64,000 bases of DNA from Saccharicrinis sp963663905 (GCA_963663905.2 OY760657.1:1054001-1118000), one strand, 5' to 3'. Shown: positions 29,247-37,757, counted from the first letter of the stretch. Notes: generated from the sequence alone by a model not told the origin. Translations and numbers: made by a program.

Positions 29247-30242
29247 ATGTCAAGTCTTACAGAAGTAGCTAAGAGAGCAGGTGTTTCTATAGCTACGGTT
29301 TCTAGGGTTATAAATAAAAGCTCTAGTGTAAATGAAGAAACCCGGGCTAAAGTCTTAAAAGCAATTAAGGATTTAAAATACCAACCAAGTAGGGTTGCCA
29401 AACGTTTGCGCTCAAAGTCTGCGTCTAGTAATCTTATTGGTTTGTTAATTCCAGATATACAAAATCCATTTTATGTAGATGTTTTAAGAGGTGTAGAGGA
29501 TGTTGCCTATGAAAATAACTATGCTATTATAATGTGCAATTTTGCTCAGGATGAGAAAAAGGAAAAAATGTATTTAGACATTCTGCAGCAAGAGTCTATT
29601 GATGGCTTAATTGCTGCTCCGGCCCATGAAAAGGATGCTAATGTAATAAAGCTCTTAAATGATGGATTACCAATAGTATGTGTGGATAGGGGACTTATCG
29701 GGAAAGATGTAGATGTAGTTGTAGTTAACAATAGAGATGGTGCGTATGCTGCTGTCGATCATTTAATTAAATCAGGATATAAGAGAATTGCATATATATC
29801 AGGGCAAAAGCAGATCCCTTCATCTAAATATCGTGAAATGGGTTATCGTGATGCATTGGTAGATAATGGACTGTCTGTGGATTTGGATTTGATTAAATAT
29901 GGTGACTCTAAGCATCATAGTGGGGTGGAGTTATGCGAAGAATTGTTGTCTTCACCAAATCCGCCAGATGCTATATTTACGGGTAATAACTTGATAACTT
30001 TAGGTGCTCTGGAGACCATTCATAAAAGGGAATTGAAAATTCCGGAAGAGGTTGCGATAATTGGTTTTGATGATATGATGTGGTCTATTTCATTAAATCC
30101 TCCTTTGTCTGCTGTAAGGCAACCGGCCTATGAGATTGGAAGAAGAGGATGTGAGTTGTTGATTCAAAGAATTAGTGATCCTAAAAGATCTCCAATTCAA
30201 ATGACCTTAAATACTAAATTAATTTTGAGAAAGTCCTGTTAA
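29247..30242 (+). CDS. LacI-family transcriptional regulator
   Basis: 331 residues, the normal LacI size. The N-terminal helix-turn-helix reads LTEVAKRAGVSIATVSRVIN (residues 4-23), followed by the hinge segment PSRVAKRLRS. A periplasmic-binding-protein-like sensor domain (LIGLLIPDIQNPFYVDV to the C-terminus) binds a sugar-type effector. It is the only transcription factor in the window. Three palindromic sites with a central CG lie within 4 kb, at two GH28 promoters and at the catabolic operon, which makes it the likely regulator of the cluster. Effector unknown; a uronic acid or a product of the adjacent catabolic operon would fit. It is transcribed from its own promoter between two strong terminators. 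Confidence 0.95.
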   Translation: MSSLTEVAKRAGVSIATVSRVINKSSSVNEETRAKVLKAIKDLKYQPSRVAKRLRSKSASSNLIGLLIPDIQNPFYVDVLRGVEDVAYENNYAIIMCNFAQDEKKEKMYLDILQQESIDGLIAAPAHEKDANVIKLLNDGLPIVCVDRGLIGKDVDVVVVNNRDGAYAAVDHLIKSGYKRIAYISGQKQIPSSKYREMGYRDALVDNGLSVDLDLIKYGDSKHHSGVELCEELLSSPNPPDAIFTGNNLITLGALETIHKRELKIPEEVAIIGFDDMMWSISLNPPLSAVRQPAYEIGRRGCELLIQRISDPKRSPIQMTLNTKLILRKSC

Positions 30243-30254
30243 ATAAAAGAACTG

Positions 30255-30323
30255 TTTTCTTTACATACAAAAAAGTCCAATATGAATATTATTCATATTG
30301 GACTTTTTTGTATGTAAAGAAAA
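30255..30323. terminator. Very long perfect hairpin, terminator
   Basis: A 33-bp perfect inverted repeat (30255-30287 and 30291-30323) with a 3-nt centre. It contains A6 and T6 tracts, so a terminator could work in either direction. It begins 12 bp after the LacI stop codon. The length of the perfect stem is unusual. Confidence 0.85.
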
Positions 30324-30561
30324 TGTAAAAAGAATACATTAGCATTATTAGTAATATGAATTTTACATTTTTTTTAAAATATATGTTAATGTAATTTCTG
30401 AAGGATGGTAAAACAGAAAATATAGTTAGTAATATACATATTATCAGTCGTTAATGATGTTCTAATTTTGTTTTGTTACTGCATAATCATTTAAATTTTA
30501 TTTATAAACATTCTATTGTTTCATTAGAAATATGTTAAAGTGAAAAAAACGTTAAAAATTA

Positions 30562-30593
30562 TTTGGTGAAAACTATGAAAACGTTTACATTTG
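30562..30593 (+). promoter_or_regulatory. Promoter of the catabolic operon
   Basis: TTTG (30562-30565), 20 nt, TACATTTG (30586-30593). The -7 element is a perfect TAnnTTTG match. The predicted leader is about 65-70 nt. Confidence 0.7.
30575..30590. promoter_or_regulatory. LacI-type operator, 15/16 match, over the -7 element
   Basis: ATGAAAACGTTTACAT differs at one position from the perfect palindrome at 27343. It overlaps the spacer and the -7 element, a position suited to repression. Confidence 0.75.
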
Positions 30594-30667
30594 TTGTGGG
30601 ATTATTGTAGGATACTTATTTAAAGTAGAATGAATATTATATCCTATGTGAAATTTTAAATATAATA

Positions 30668-31813
30668 ATGAATAAAATAGTAATATATCAACCTGGAAAG
30701 TTAGTTTTCGGAGAAGGGACTTTAGCTCAATTCGTAGAGGACTATTTATCCCTGGGACTAAAAAGAATGTATCTTTTAACAATTGGTCCTGTTGAGTCCT
30801 TATTGTCAGATACTTTGAAAACGTTAACAGAGTCGGGAGTTCAGGTTGAGGTTAATACAGAAGTGTTAAATGAGCCATCATTTGGTGAATTTGAAAAAAT
30901 TCTAAAAGAGGCCAGGGAGTTTAAAGCTGATAGTGTTGTAGGAATTGGTGGAGGAAGTGTGATGGATGTAGCTAAATTATTAGCTGCGCAAATTAGCAAT
31001 GAACAATCTACCAGAGAAATTATTGGAAACGGTCTTTTAAAAGAACGCTCTACATATTTGGCATGTTTGCCTACTACTTCCGGAACAGGAAGTGAGGTTT
31101 CACCCAACGCTATCTTTTTAGATGAAGTAGATGGAGGTAAAAAAGGTGTTATTAGCCCTTTCTTAGTTCCTGATGGTGCATACATTGATCCGGTTTTATC
31201 TGTTGGTGTACCATCTTCAGTAACTGCAGCTACAGGAATTGATGCTTTAACGCACTGTTTGGAGGCCTTTACTAATAGATTTTCACATCCGATGGTTGAT
31301 CTGTTTGCTCTTGAAGGAATCAGATTGATAGGAAATTATATCAAACGAGCTTGTGATAATGGTAATGATTTGGAAGCTAGAACAATGCTTGCTTTAGGTA
31401 GTGTTTACGGAGGGATGTGTTTGGGGCCTGTAAATACAGCAGCAGTGCATGCTTTAGCCTATCCGTTGGGAAGCGAATTTAAAGTTCCTCATGGTTTATC
31501 AAATGCATTGTTATTGCCTTATGTTATGGAGTATAACCTTGAAGCTTCTGTAGATAAATTTGCTCAAATCGCACGAGTACTAGGTTCAAAAGAAGGCTCT
31601 ACTCTAAAGGAGACTGCTGAAAATGGAATTGTAAAAATTAAAGAGATAATGAAGGAATGTAATATTCCTGAAAAGTTATCTGATATAAATATCCCCGAGG
31701 AGGCTATTGAAAATATGGCAAAGGGTGCCTTTGAAGTAAAACGTTTATTGAATAATAATATCAAAGAATTGAAATTAGAAGATATCGTTGATATTTATAA
31801 AAAAGCTTACTAA
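30668..31813 (+). CDS. Iron-containing (group III) alcohol dehydrogenase
   Basis: 381 residues, cytoplasmic, full length. The NAD(P)-binding GGGSVMDVAK segment is at 95-104 and TTSGTGSEVSP at 136-146. The metal ligands Asp192, His196 (IDALTH), His261 (AVHALAYP) and His275 (VPHGLSNA) are all present. The family reduces small aldehydes or oxidises alcohols. It is the first gene of an operon with an aldolase, a PdxA-type dehydrogenase and a four-carbon acid sugar kinase. I therefore infer that it reduces the aldehyde released by the aldolase, giving the four-carbon sugar acid that the kinase uses. FucO-type lactaldehyde reductase activity is the main alternative because rhamnose catabolism also makes lactaldehyde. 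One nucleotide separates its stop from the next start. Confidence 0.9.
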   Translation: MNKIVIYQPGKLVFGEGTLAQFVEDYLSLGLKRMYLLTIGPVESLLSDTLKTLTESGVQVEVNTEVLNEPSFGEFEKILKEAREFKADSVVGIGGGSVMDVAKLLAAQISNEQSTREIIGNGLLKERSTYLACLPTTSGTGSEVSPNAIFLDEVDGGKKGVISPFLVPDGAYIDPVLSVGVPSSVTAATGIDALTHCLEAFTNRFSHPMVDLFALEGIRLIGNYIKRACDNGNDLEARTMLALGSVYGGMCLGPVNTAAVHALAYPLGSEFKVPHGLSNALLLPYVMEYNLEASVDKFAQIARVLGSKEGSTLKETAENGIVKIKEIMKECNIPEKLSDINIPEEAIENMAKGAFEVKRLLNNNIKELKLEDIVDIYKKAY

Positions 31814-31814
31814 A

Positions 31815-32735
31815 ATGAAATTGACAAAGAAATATAATGGCGTTGTTGTGCCAATGATTACACCATTAAATGATGATCTTACTATAGATGTTGATGGTGT
31901 TAATAATATCATTGATTTATTTATTTCATCAGGAGTAAGCCCTTTTATTTTAGGTACAACAGGTGAAGCTCCTTCATTGTCATCAAAACAAAAAGAAGAT
32001 CTTGTAAAGGCTGTTGTGAAGAGAGTAGACGGCAAGGATCTTGTTTATGTAGGTATTTCTTCTAACTGTATTAATGATTCAATTGAGGATGCCAAAAAAT
32101 ATGCAGAATTAGGTGCTGATGTTATGGTTGCTACTCTTCCTGCATATTATCCAATGAATGAAGAACAGATGTTTAAGTATTTTACTCAAGTAGCTGATGA
32201 AATTAATCGACCTTTGATTATTTACAATATGCCTGCAACTGTAAAATATTCAATACCATTGGAGGTTATAGACAACTTAAGTGAGCACGAAAATATTGTA
32301 GGACTTAAAGATTCAGAAAGAGACGAAGAACGTTTAACCAAAGCCTTAGAATATTGGAAAGACAGAGAGGACTTTGTTTATTTATTAGGTTGGGCTGCTC
32401 AGTCAAGTTATGCCATGTTAAATGGTGCTGATGGTATTGTTCCAAGTACAGGAAATTATACTCCGGAAATATATAAAGAACTTTTAGATGCTGCTCTTGA
32501 TGGAAATGAAGTACTTGCAAATGAGCTACAAGAAAAAACTAATTACTTGTCTTCATTATATCAAAAAGATAGGATTTTAAGTGAATCGATACCTGCTTTA
32601 AAAGTTCTTATGTGCATTCAGGGCTTATGTAAAAGTAATGTAATGCCTCCTATGTATAAGATGGATAAGGTAGAAGAGGAAGAATATGTTGATGCAATGA
32701 AAAAAGAATTAGGAGATTTGAAAATTCTTAAATAA
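31815..32735 (+). CDS. DapA-superfamily (DHDPS/NAL) class I aldolase
   Basis: 306 residues from the ATG at 31815, one nucleotide after the previous stop; an earlier in-frame ATG at 31788 would overlap the dehydrogenase gene. Class I aldolase residues are present: TTGE at 48-51, Tyr137 in IIYNMP and the Schiff-base Lys165 in IVGLKDS. The superfamily includes dihydrodipicolinate synthase, N-acetylneuraminate lyase, 2-keto-3-deoxygluconate aldolase and related pyruvate-forming enzymes. The operon has no lysine-synthesis genes, so a catabolic aldolase that forms pyruvate from a 2-keto-3-deoxy acid is more likely. Which acid it uses cannot be read from the sequence. The C4 kinase and PdxA neighbours point to a product that ends as a four-carbon sugar acid. 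Confidence 0.88.
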   Translation: MKLTKKYNGVVVPMITPLNDDLTIDVDGVNNIIDLFISSGVSPFILGTTGEAPSLSSKQKEDLVKAVVKRVDGKDLVYVGISSNCINDSIEDAKKYAELGADVMVATLPAYYPMNEEQMFKYFTQVADEINRPLIIYNMPATVKYSIPLEVIDNLSEHENIVGLKDSERDEERLTKALEYWKDREDFVYLLGWAAQSSYAMLNGADGIVPSTGNYTPEIYKELLDAALDGNEVLANELQEKTNYLSSLYQKDRILSESIPALKVLMCIQGLCKSNVMPPMYKMDKVEEEEYVDAMKKELGDLKILK

Positions 32736-32736
32736 A

Positions 32737-33774
32737 ATGCTTAAAAATCAAGATCAAATAAAACCAGTTTTAGCCATTACAATGGGTGACCCTGCAGGTA
32801 TTGGACCTGAAATTGCGGTAAAAGCCTTTTCGAATGCATCTATTTATCAGCAATGTTTTCCTTTGCTTATTGGTAATGCAGAAGTTATAAAAAAGGCAGT
32901 AGATGTTGCTAAGGTTAATCTTAATGTAAGAGCTGTTTCGGATGTATCGGAAGCTAAATTTGAGCAAGGAATTATAGATGTTTACGATTTAGCAATTGAA
33001 AATCCTGATTCTATTAATTTTGGTGAAGTTTCTGCTGAAGCAGGAGATATTGCTTTTAGATCTGTAAAGAAGGCCATTGATTTAGCTTTAGAAGGTAAAG
33101 TTGATGGGACAGTAACCGGACCTATTCATAAGGGAGCTATTAATGCTGCTGGCCATCATTTTTCAGGACATACAGAAATTTATGCTCATTTTACCAATAC
33201 TCCTAAATATGCCATGTTACTGGCTGATGAAAAATTAAAAGTGATTCATGTTAGTACGCATGTTTCTCTTCGCGAAGCTTGTGATAGAGTGAAGAAAGAC
33301 AGGGTTGTAGAAGTAATTCAGCTTTTAAATGAGGGTTTACAAAGGATCGGAATACAGAATCCTAAAATTGGAGTTGCCGGTTTAAATCCCCATTCCAGCG
33401 ATGGTGGTTTGTTTGGATACGAAGAAGAAAAAGAAATTATTCCAGCAATTATAGAAGCCAAAAATTTAGGCTTAAATGTAGAAGGGCCTGTTCCACCGGA
33501 TGCTTTATATGCATTAGCTAATGGGGGTAAATATGATGGGTGCGTGGCAATGTACCATGATCAGGGGCATATACCATTTAAAGTGGTAGGATTTATCTGG
33601 GATGATAAAACAAAGGCCATGAAGAGTGTTAAGGGTGTAAATATTACACTTGGCCTGCCTATTATAAGAACATCAGTGGATCACGGTACTGCCTTTGAAA
33701 TTGCAGGTAAAGGAATAGCAAGTTGCGATGCACTACTCTACGCTATAGAGTACGCTGTTAAGCTTCATAGATAA
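32737..33774 (+). CDS. PdxA-family 4-phospho-sugar-acid dehydrogenase (PdxA2-type)
   Basis: 345 residues, full length. TMGDPAGIGPEI (residues 15-26) and GHHFSGHTE (139-147) are typical of PdxA. Likely metal ligands are His175, His219 (NPHSSDGG) and His274 (MYHDQGH). PdxA itself makes vitamin B6, but PdxA2 proteins next to DUF1537 kinases oxidise and decarboxylate 4-phospho-D-threonate or 4-phospho-erythronate to dihydroxyacetone phosphate. The kinase follows 7 bp downstream, so the PdxA2 role is strongly favoured. No PdxB, PdxJ or other B6 genes are seen nearby. A 1-nt gap to the aldolase gene indicates tight translational coupling. Confidence 0.9.
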   Translation: MLKNQDQIKPVLAITMGDPAGIGPEIAVKAFSNASIYQQCFPLLIGNAEVIKKAVDVAKVNLNVRAVSDVSEAKFEQGIIDVYDLAIENPDSINFGEVSAEAGDIAFRSVKKAIDLALEGKVDGTVTGPIHKGAINAAGHHFSGHTEIYAHFTNTPKYAMLLADEKLKVIHVSTHVSLREACDRVKKDRVVEVIQLLNEGLQRIGIQNPKIGVAGLNPHSSDGGLFGYEEEKEIIPAIIEAKNLGLNVEGPVPPDALYALANGGKYDGCVAMYHDQGHIPFKVVGFIWDDKTKAMKSVKGVNITLGLPIIRTSVDHGTAFEIAGKGIASCDALLYAIEYAVKLHR

Positions 33775-33781
33775 TACTTAA

Positions 33782-34951
33782 ATGTTAGAGAACGATATGA
33801 TAGCTGTTATAGCAGATGATTTTACAGGAGCCGCAGAAATTGGAGGAGTGGGGTTACGACATGGCTTGAATGTGGTTATTGAAACCAAAGTAGAACAGGA
33901 TGAAGATGCTGATCTGTTAATTATTGCAGCTGATACAAGAACCCTTTCGCCTGAGTGTGCGGCTAAGGAAATCAAAAGACTAACAAAACAATTATTGGAA
34001 TTAAATCCAAAATATATTTATAAAAAATTAGATTCAGTATTAAGAGGAAATATAGCAGATGAATTGAATGCTCAATTAGAAATTTCTGGTAAAAAGAAGG
34101 CAATTATAATTGCTGGTAATCCCACTTTTAACAGACTTATTAAAGGAGGAATTTATTATGTAGATGGGAAACCTTTAGCTGAAACATCATTTGTAAAAGA
34201 TACTGAATATTCAATTCATTCATCTTCTGTAATTGAATTAGTGGGTGCTGCAAGACAAAACCTGGCTTCAATAAATGTTGATCAGCCTATACCTGATCTG
34301 GGATTGGTTATTGGTGATGTAACAAATAGTGAAGATATGGAAAGATGGAGCGAAGTGGTAGATAATGAGACGATTGCTGCTGGAGGTGCAGGTTTTTTTG
34401 ATATTATATTAAATAAAGAGTTTTCGAAACAAAATAGAAATAGCGATAATGAATGTATATTAGGAGCCAAGACACTATATGTTTTTGGTAGTGCTTTTCC
34501 TAAGAGTAATGAACTAATTCAAAGTATTAAAGATTCTAATGTTTTTATTTCAAATATGCCGGAAGGTATTTACTGGGATAAAAAGTACAAAAAATCCTTG
34601 ATACTCGAATGGGCCAATGAAATAGTTCGTAAAATAGAAGAGAATAAAAGAGTTATTATTACTATTAATCATTCTGGAAGTAAGGAAGCGGACATTGCAA
34701 TAAGGATTAGAGAAACGGTTGGACAATTGGTGAAAATAATTGTTGACCTGGTTGAATTTGATGATATGTTGATAGAAGGGGGAGCAACTGCTGCTGTTAT
34801 ATTTAAAAGCTTAAATATAACAAGATTGTATCCCTTTAATGAAATAGAACCAGGAGTAATTCAAATGAATGTTGCCGGATATCCAAGACTTTCAATAACA
34901 ACTAAACCCGGAAGTTATATTTGGCCGAAAGAAATTTTAGTAGGAAAATAG
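33782..34951 (+). CDS. Four-carbon acid sugar kinase (DUF1537 family)
   Basis: 389 residues. The N-terminus IAVIADDFTGAAEIGG and the KKLDSVLRGN segment are diagnostic of the DUF1537 N-terminal domain. The C-terminal nucleotide-binding domain has EGGATAAVIFKSL. Members phosphorylate O4 of D-threonate, L-erythronate, D-erythronate or 3-oxo-tetronates with ATP. With the preceding PdxA2-type gene it would yield dihydroxyacetone phosphate and CO2. The second ATG (33797) is also possible as start. No upstream oxidising enzyme typical of tetronate oxidation is present. Instead an aldolase and an alcohol dehydrogenase are, which suggests the four-carbon acid is made in the cell from a larger acid. 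Confidence 0.9.
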   Translation: MLENDMIAVIADDFTGAAEIGGVGLRHGLNVVIETKVEQDEDADLLIIAADTRTLSPECAAKEIKRLTKQLLELNPKYIYKKLDSVLRGNIADELNAQLEISGKKKAIIIAGNPTFNRLIKGGIYYVDGKPLAETSFVKDTEYSIHSSSVIELVGAARQNLASINVDQPIPDLGLVIGDVTNSEDMERWSEVVDNETIAAGGAGFFDIILNKEFSKQNRNSDNECILGAKTLYVFGSAFPKSNELIQSIKDSNVFISNMPEGIYWDKKYKKSLILEWANEIVRKIEENKRVIITINHSGSKEADIAIRIRETVGQLVKIIVDLVEFDDMLIEGGATAAVIFKSLNITRLYPFNEIEPGVIQMNVAGYPRLSITTKPGSYIWPKEILVGK

Positions 34952-34968
34952 AATTATTTAATTTAAAC

Positions 34969-36534
34969 ATGCAAACTACAAATTCATTACATATTGTTGA
35001 TTACATAATTATTGTAGTAACGTTAGTGCTGTCAATTGGTGTAGGTGTAGGCTTTTCTAAAAAACAGAAAGATACAGATAACTATTTTAAAGCAGCGGGC
35101 AGTATTCCTTCATGGGCCATTGGGATGTCCATATTAGCTACTTTAATCAGCAGTATTACATTTTTAGCATATCCAGGAGAAGGGTATTCAAGTAATTGGA
35201 TTCGTTTGGTTCAAGGTTTAATGGTTCCTATAGTTTTGGTCTTTATCGTAAGTTTTATTGTACCATTATTCCGTCATGTAATTAAATTAAGTGCATATGA
35301 ATATTTTGAACAGCGTTTTGGATTTTTTGCACGTTTATATAGTTCAGTAAGCTTTGTTTTAACCCACTTTTCAAAAATGGGAACTGTGTTCTATTTAATT
35401 TCATTGGCTTTAGGTAAAATGATAGGAATAGATACTGTTACAGTAATATGGGTAATAGGAGTTGCTGTTATTATACTAACAGTATTAGGTGGTATTGAAG
35501 CAGTAATTTGGTTAGATGTTATTCAAGGCTTCATGCTTATTGTTGGTGGTTTGGTGACATTGGCAATTCTTTTATTTTCAACAGAAGGCGGACCAGCTGA
35601 GATTTGGAATGTGGCTATGGAAAATGGCAGAATTGGTTTTGGACCTTTTGATATGGATTTCGTAAATTTAACTTTTGTAGTAATGGCTTTAAATGGTGTT
35701 TTTTATGCCATACAAAAGTACGGAACAGATCAAACTATTGTACAAAGATATTTAACTGCTAAATCAGATAAAGGAGCTGTTAAAGCATCGCTTATGGGAG
35801 TGATATTAAGTGTTCCAGTATGGGCATTGTTTATGTTTATTGGTACAGCATTATTTTCATATTATCAAATTAATGGAGATGTGTTACCTGAGGGAATAAA
35901 GACAGATGCTGTTTTCCCTTATTTTATTATGACAAAATTACCTGTTGGAGTAGTTGGATTAATTATTTCAGCATTAATTGCAGCAGCAGTTTCAAGTTTA
36001 GATTCTGACCTTAATTGTTTGTCTGCTATTTGTTTAGAAGATTACTATAACAGATTTAAACCTAATAGTTCAGAAAGGACAAAAGTACGTTTGAGTAAAC
36101 TATTTATTGTTCTTGCAGGATTAGGAGCTATTGGAGTAGCTTTATTTTATGTGAATGCCGGAGGAAAAGGAGTTTTAGGAATTGTATTTACACTATATGC
36201 AATTTTCTCTGGAGGTATTGCAGGTATGTTTTTATTAGGAATTTTTGCTCCAAAATCAAATAAACAAGGATTATATTATGGAATTGGAGCCAGTATTTTA
36301 TTTACAGCATATGCACTTTTAACTTCAACACCTATTGGTATGGAAGGAAAAGAACGTTTATTATTAGATCTTGGTAGTTGTAACTTTACTCATCATAAAT
36401 ACATGATTGGAGTTTATAGCCATGTAATTTTATTTGTGGTGGGCTATATCGCAAGTATTTTTTATACCGGTAAAGTAATCGATGAAAGATTAACATATAA
36501 AGGTTGGTTAAAATACAACCGAAAATCAGTTTAA
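34969..36534 (+). CDS. Sodium:solute symporter (SSS family)
   Basis: 521 residues from the ATG at 34969; an upstream frame beginning with TTG at 34921 would overlap the kinase. It is an integral inner-membrane protein with about 13 predicted hydrophobic segments. The first is DYIIIVVTLVLSIGVGVGF, followed by a short loop KKQKDTDNYFKAAGSIPSW typical of SSS transporters. The family imports sugars, sialic acid, uronates and other small acids with Na+. As the last transporter gene of the catabolic operon it probably imports the substrate of the aldolase or a monomer released by the exported hydrolases. The exact substrate cannot be told. Confidence 0.9.
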   Translation: MQTTNSLHIVDYIIIVVTLVLSIGVGVGFSKKQKDTDNYFKAAGSIPSWAIGMSILATLISSITFLAYPGEGYSSNWIRLVQGLMVPIVLVFIVSFIVPLFRHVIKLSAYEYFEQRFGFFARLYSSVSFVLTHFSKMGTVFYLISLALGKMIGIDTVTVIWVIGVAVIILTVLGGIEAVIWLDVIQGFMLIVGGLVTLAILLFSTEGGPAEIWNVAMENGRIGFGPFDMDFVNLTFVVMALNGVFYAIQKYGTDQTIVQRYLTAKSDKGAVKASLMGVILSVPVWALFMFIGTALFSYYQINGDVLPEGIKTDAVFPYFIMTKLPVGVVGLIISALIAAAVSSLDSDLNCLSAICLEDYYNRFKPNSSERTKVRLSKLFIVLAGLGAIGVALFYVNAGGKGVLGIVFTLYAIFSGGIAGMFLLGIFAPKSNKQGLYYGIGASILFTAYALLTSTPIGMEGKERLLLDLGSCNFTHHKYMIGVYSHVILFVVGYIASIFYTGKVIDERLTYKGWLKYNRKSV

Positions 36535-36589
36535 AATTAATTTACAAAATGAATTCATATAATTAATGTTTAACAAAAAATTTATAGCT

Positions 36590-37678
36590 ATGAAAACAAA
36601 AACTTCTACTTTTTTATTTACCCTGTTGGCCATTGGTTTGAGTCAACTAAACTTGAAAGCTCAGGAAATGTATCATGGGAATTCTGATTGGTCAGATAAA
36701 AGTGAATATTTTCCAATTGTAGAAGAAAACTTTCAGGATTGGGACTATACTGATGCAGACGGTTATGGATTGAAAACTGAAAAAGACTTTGGTGGGTGTG
36801 CTACAAGTGCACGTGATGATGTAGATATGTATGCTACATTTGATGTTCAACGTCCTATTGATTCTCGTCAGGGAGTAACTGGTAATTTTACTTTTCATCT
36901 CGATTTTTGTTTGATACAAACAGCCTGTGATACACAAAGTGGAGAATATTATTCTATATTTGGTGATGCTTTAAGTGGTGATAATCAGGGAGCTACATGG
37001 GCAAATGTTTCGGCGGGATCGATCGCCATTTATGATAATTATAATACAGTAAGACCTATTACTATGGGTGTAGGTGGTGATGGATCAGGTAGTATTACAA
37101 CTTCTAAAATCACTACCTTGGAAAGAGTACAGTATACAACTTCAAGCTACGGTAAAAAAAGAGGATTTAATTTAGAAATTGGTTACGAATATGATGGTAC
37201 TATCTATTGGGATACTGTACGTTATATGACAGGAAGTATTAGTACATCTCGTCCTGATGCCGTTGAAACAGAATTAGAGGGATATACATTTGATGAAAGT
37301 AACAGAGGATGGGTTTTCGAAGAAAAATTTAATCCTGCATTTACTACAAATGTTTACTTAAGATTCAGACCTACTGCTCCTCTTGAGAACAGACAGATTG
37401 TTAGAATTCATGATTTAAAAATCTATGGAGAAATGTCACAGGATGATGCTACTCCTGTAGCTAAAGTTGAAGATAACTACAATTTGATCATGGGAACAAA
37501 CGGTTACTATCAAAGTACCGAACCTGTTGATGTATCGGTATATAATTTGTCAGGATCTATAGTTAAACAGTTTACTAATACTACTACATATAATATCACA
37601 GATTTAACATCCGGAATTTATATCATTCGAGCAGTAACAACCAGCGGTAAAATGGTTGTTCGTAAAGTTGTGTTGTAA
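36590..37678 (+). CDS. Secreted protein of unknown function with T9SS C-terminal sorting domain
   Basis: 362 residues from the ATG at 36590, chosen because MKTKTSTFLFTLLAIGLSQL gives a clean signal peptide ending about LKAQ (an upstream ATG at 36566 is possible). The middle (residues 25-270) is unrecognised. It is rich in aromatic, Asp and Gly residues (SDWSDKSEYFPIVEENFQDW, RPIDSRQG, TGNFTFHLDF) and reads like a concanavalin-type beta-sandwich. The last 80 residues (YNLSGSIVKQF, LTSGIYIIRAVTTSGKMVVRKVVL) are a type A T9SS tail. It lies between the symporter and SusC, 55 bp after the symporter, so it may share that operon. A surface glycan-binding protein is plausible from position; I see no catalytic motif. 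Confidence 0.82.
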   Translation: MKTKTSTFLFTLLAIGLSQLNLKAQEMYHGNSDWSDKSEYFPIVEENFQDWDYTDADGYGLKTEKDFGGCATSARDDVDMYATFDVQRPIDSRQGVTGNFTFHLDFCLIQTACDTQSGEYYSIFGDALSGDNQGATWANVSAGSIAIYDNYNTVRPITMGVGGDGSGSITTSKITTLERVQYTTSSYGKKRGFNLEIGYEYDGTIYWDTVRYMTGSISTSRPDAVETELEGYTFDESNRGWVFEEKFNPAFTTNVYLRFRPTAPLENRQIVRIHDLKIYGEMSQDDATPVAKVEDNYNLIMGTNGYYQSTEPVDVSVYNLSGSIVKQFTNTTTYNITDLTSGIYIIRAVTTSGKMVVRKVVL

Positions 37679-37757
37679 TTAAATCTGTAATCTTTCTTTG
37701 GGTAGTAGCCAGCTTTATATTTAAATATTGTAAAATAAGTACGGAAAAATAGTTGCG

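Larger units (their letters stand above)
30243..30667. other. 425-bp intergenic region between LacI gene and catabolic operon
   Basis: It holds the 69-nt hairpin at 30255-30323, an AT-rich stretch without features that I can name (about 30330-30555), and then the operon promoter and operator at 30562-30593. No gene seen. Confidence 0.8.

Noticed and set aside
30825..30840. Further LacI-like site GAAAACGTTAACAG inside the Fe-ADH gene
   Set aside because: It has too many mismatches to the 16-bp palindrome and lies within conserved coding sequence; likely chance.
31788..31814. Earlier ATG for the DapA-type gene
   Set aside because: It would overlap the Fe-ADH stop region and adds residues that do not belong to the family; the ATG at 31815 directly follows the stop.
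32737..33774. PdxA as a vitamin B6 biosynthesis gene
   Set aside because: Its kinase neighbour and the catabolic operon point to the PdxA2 role, and no other pyridoxal synthesis genes are present.
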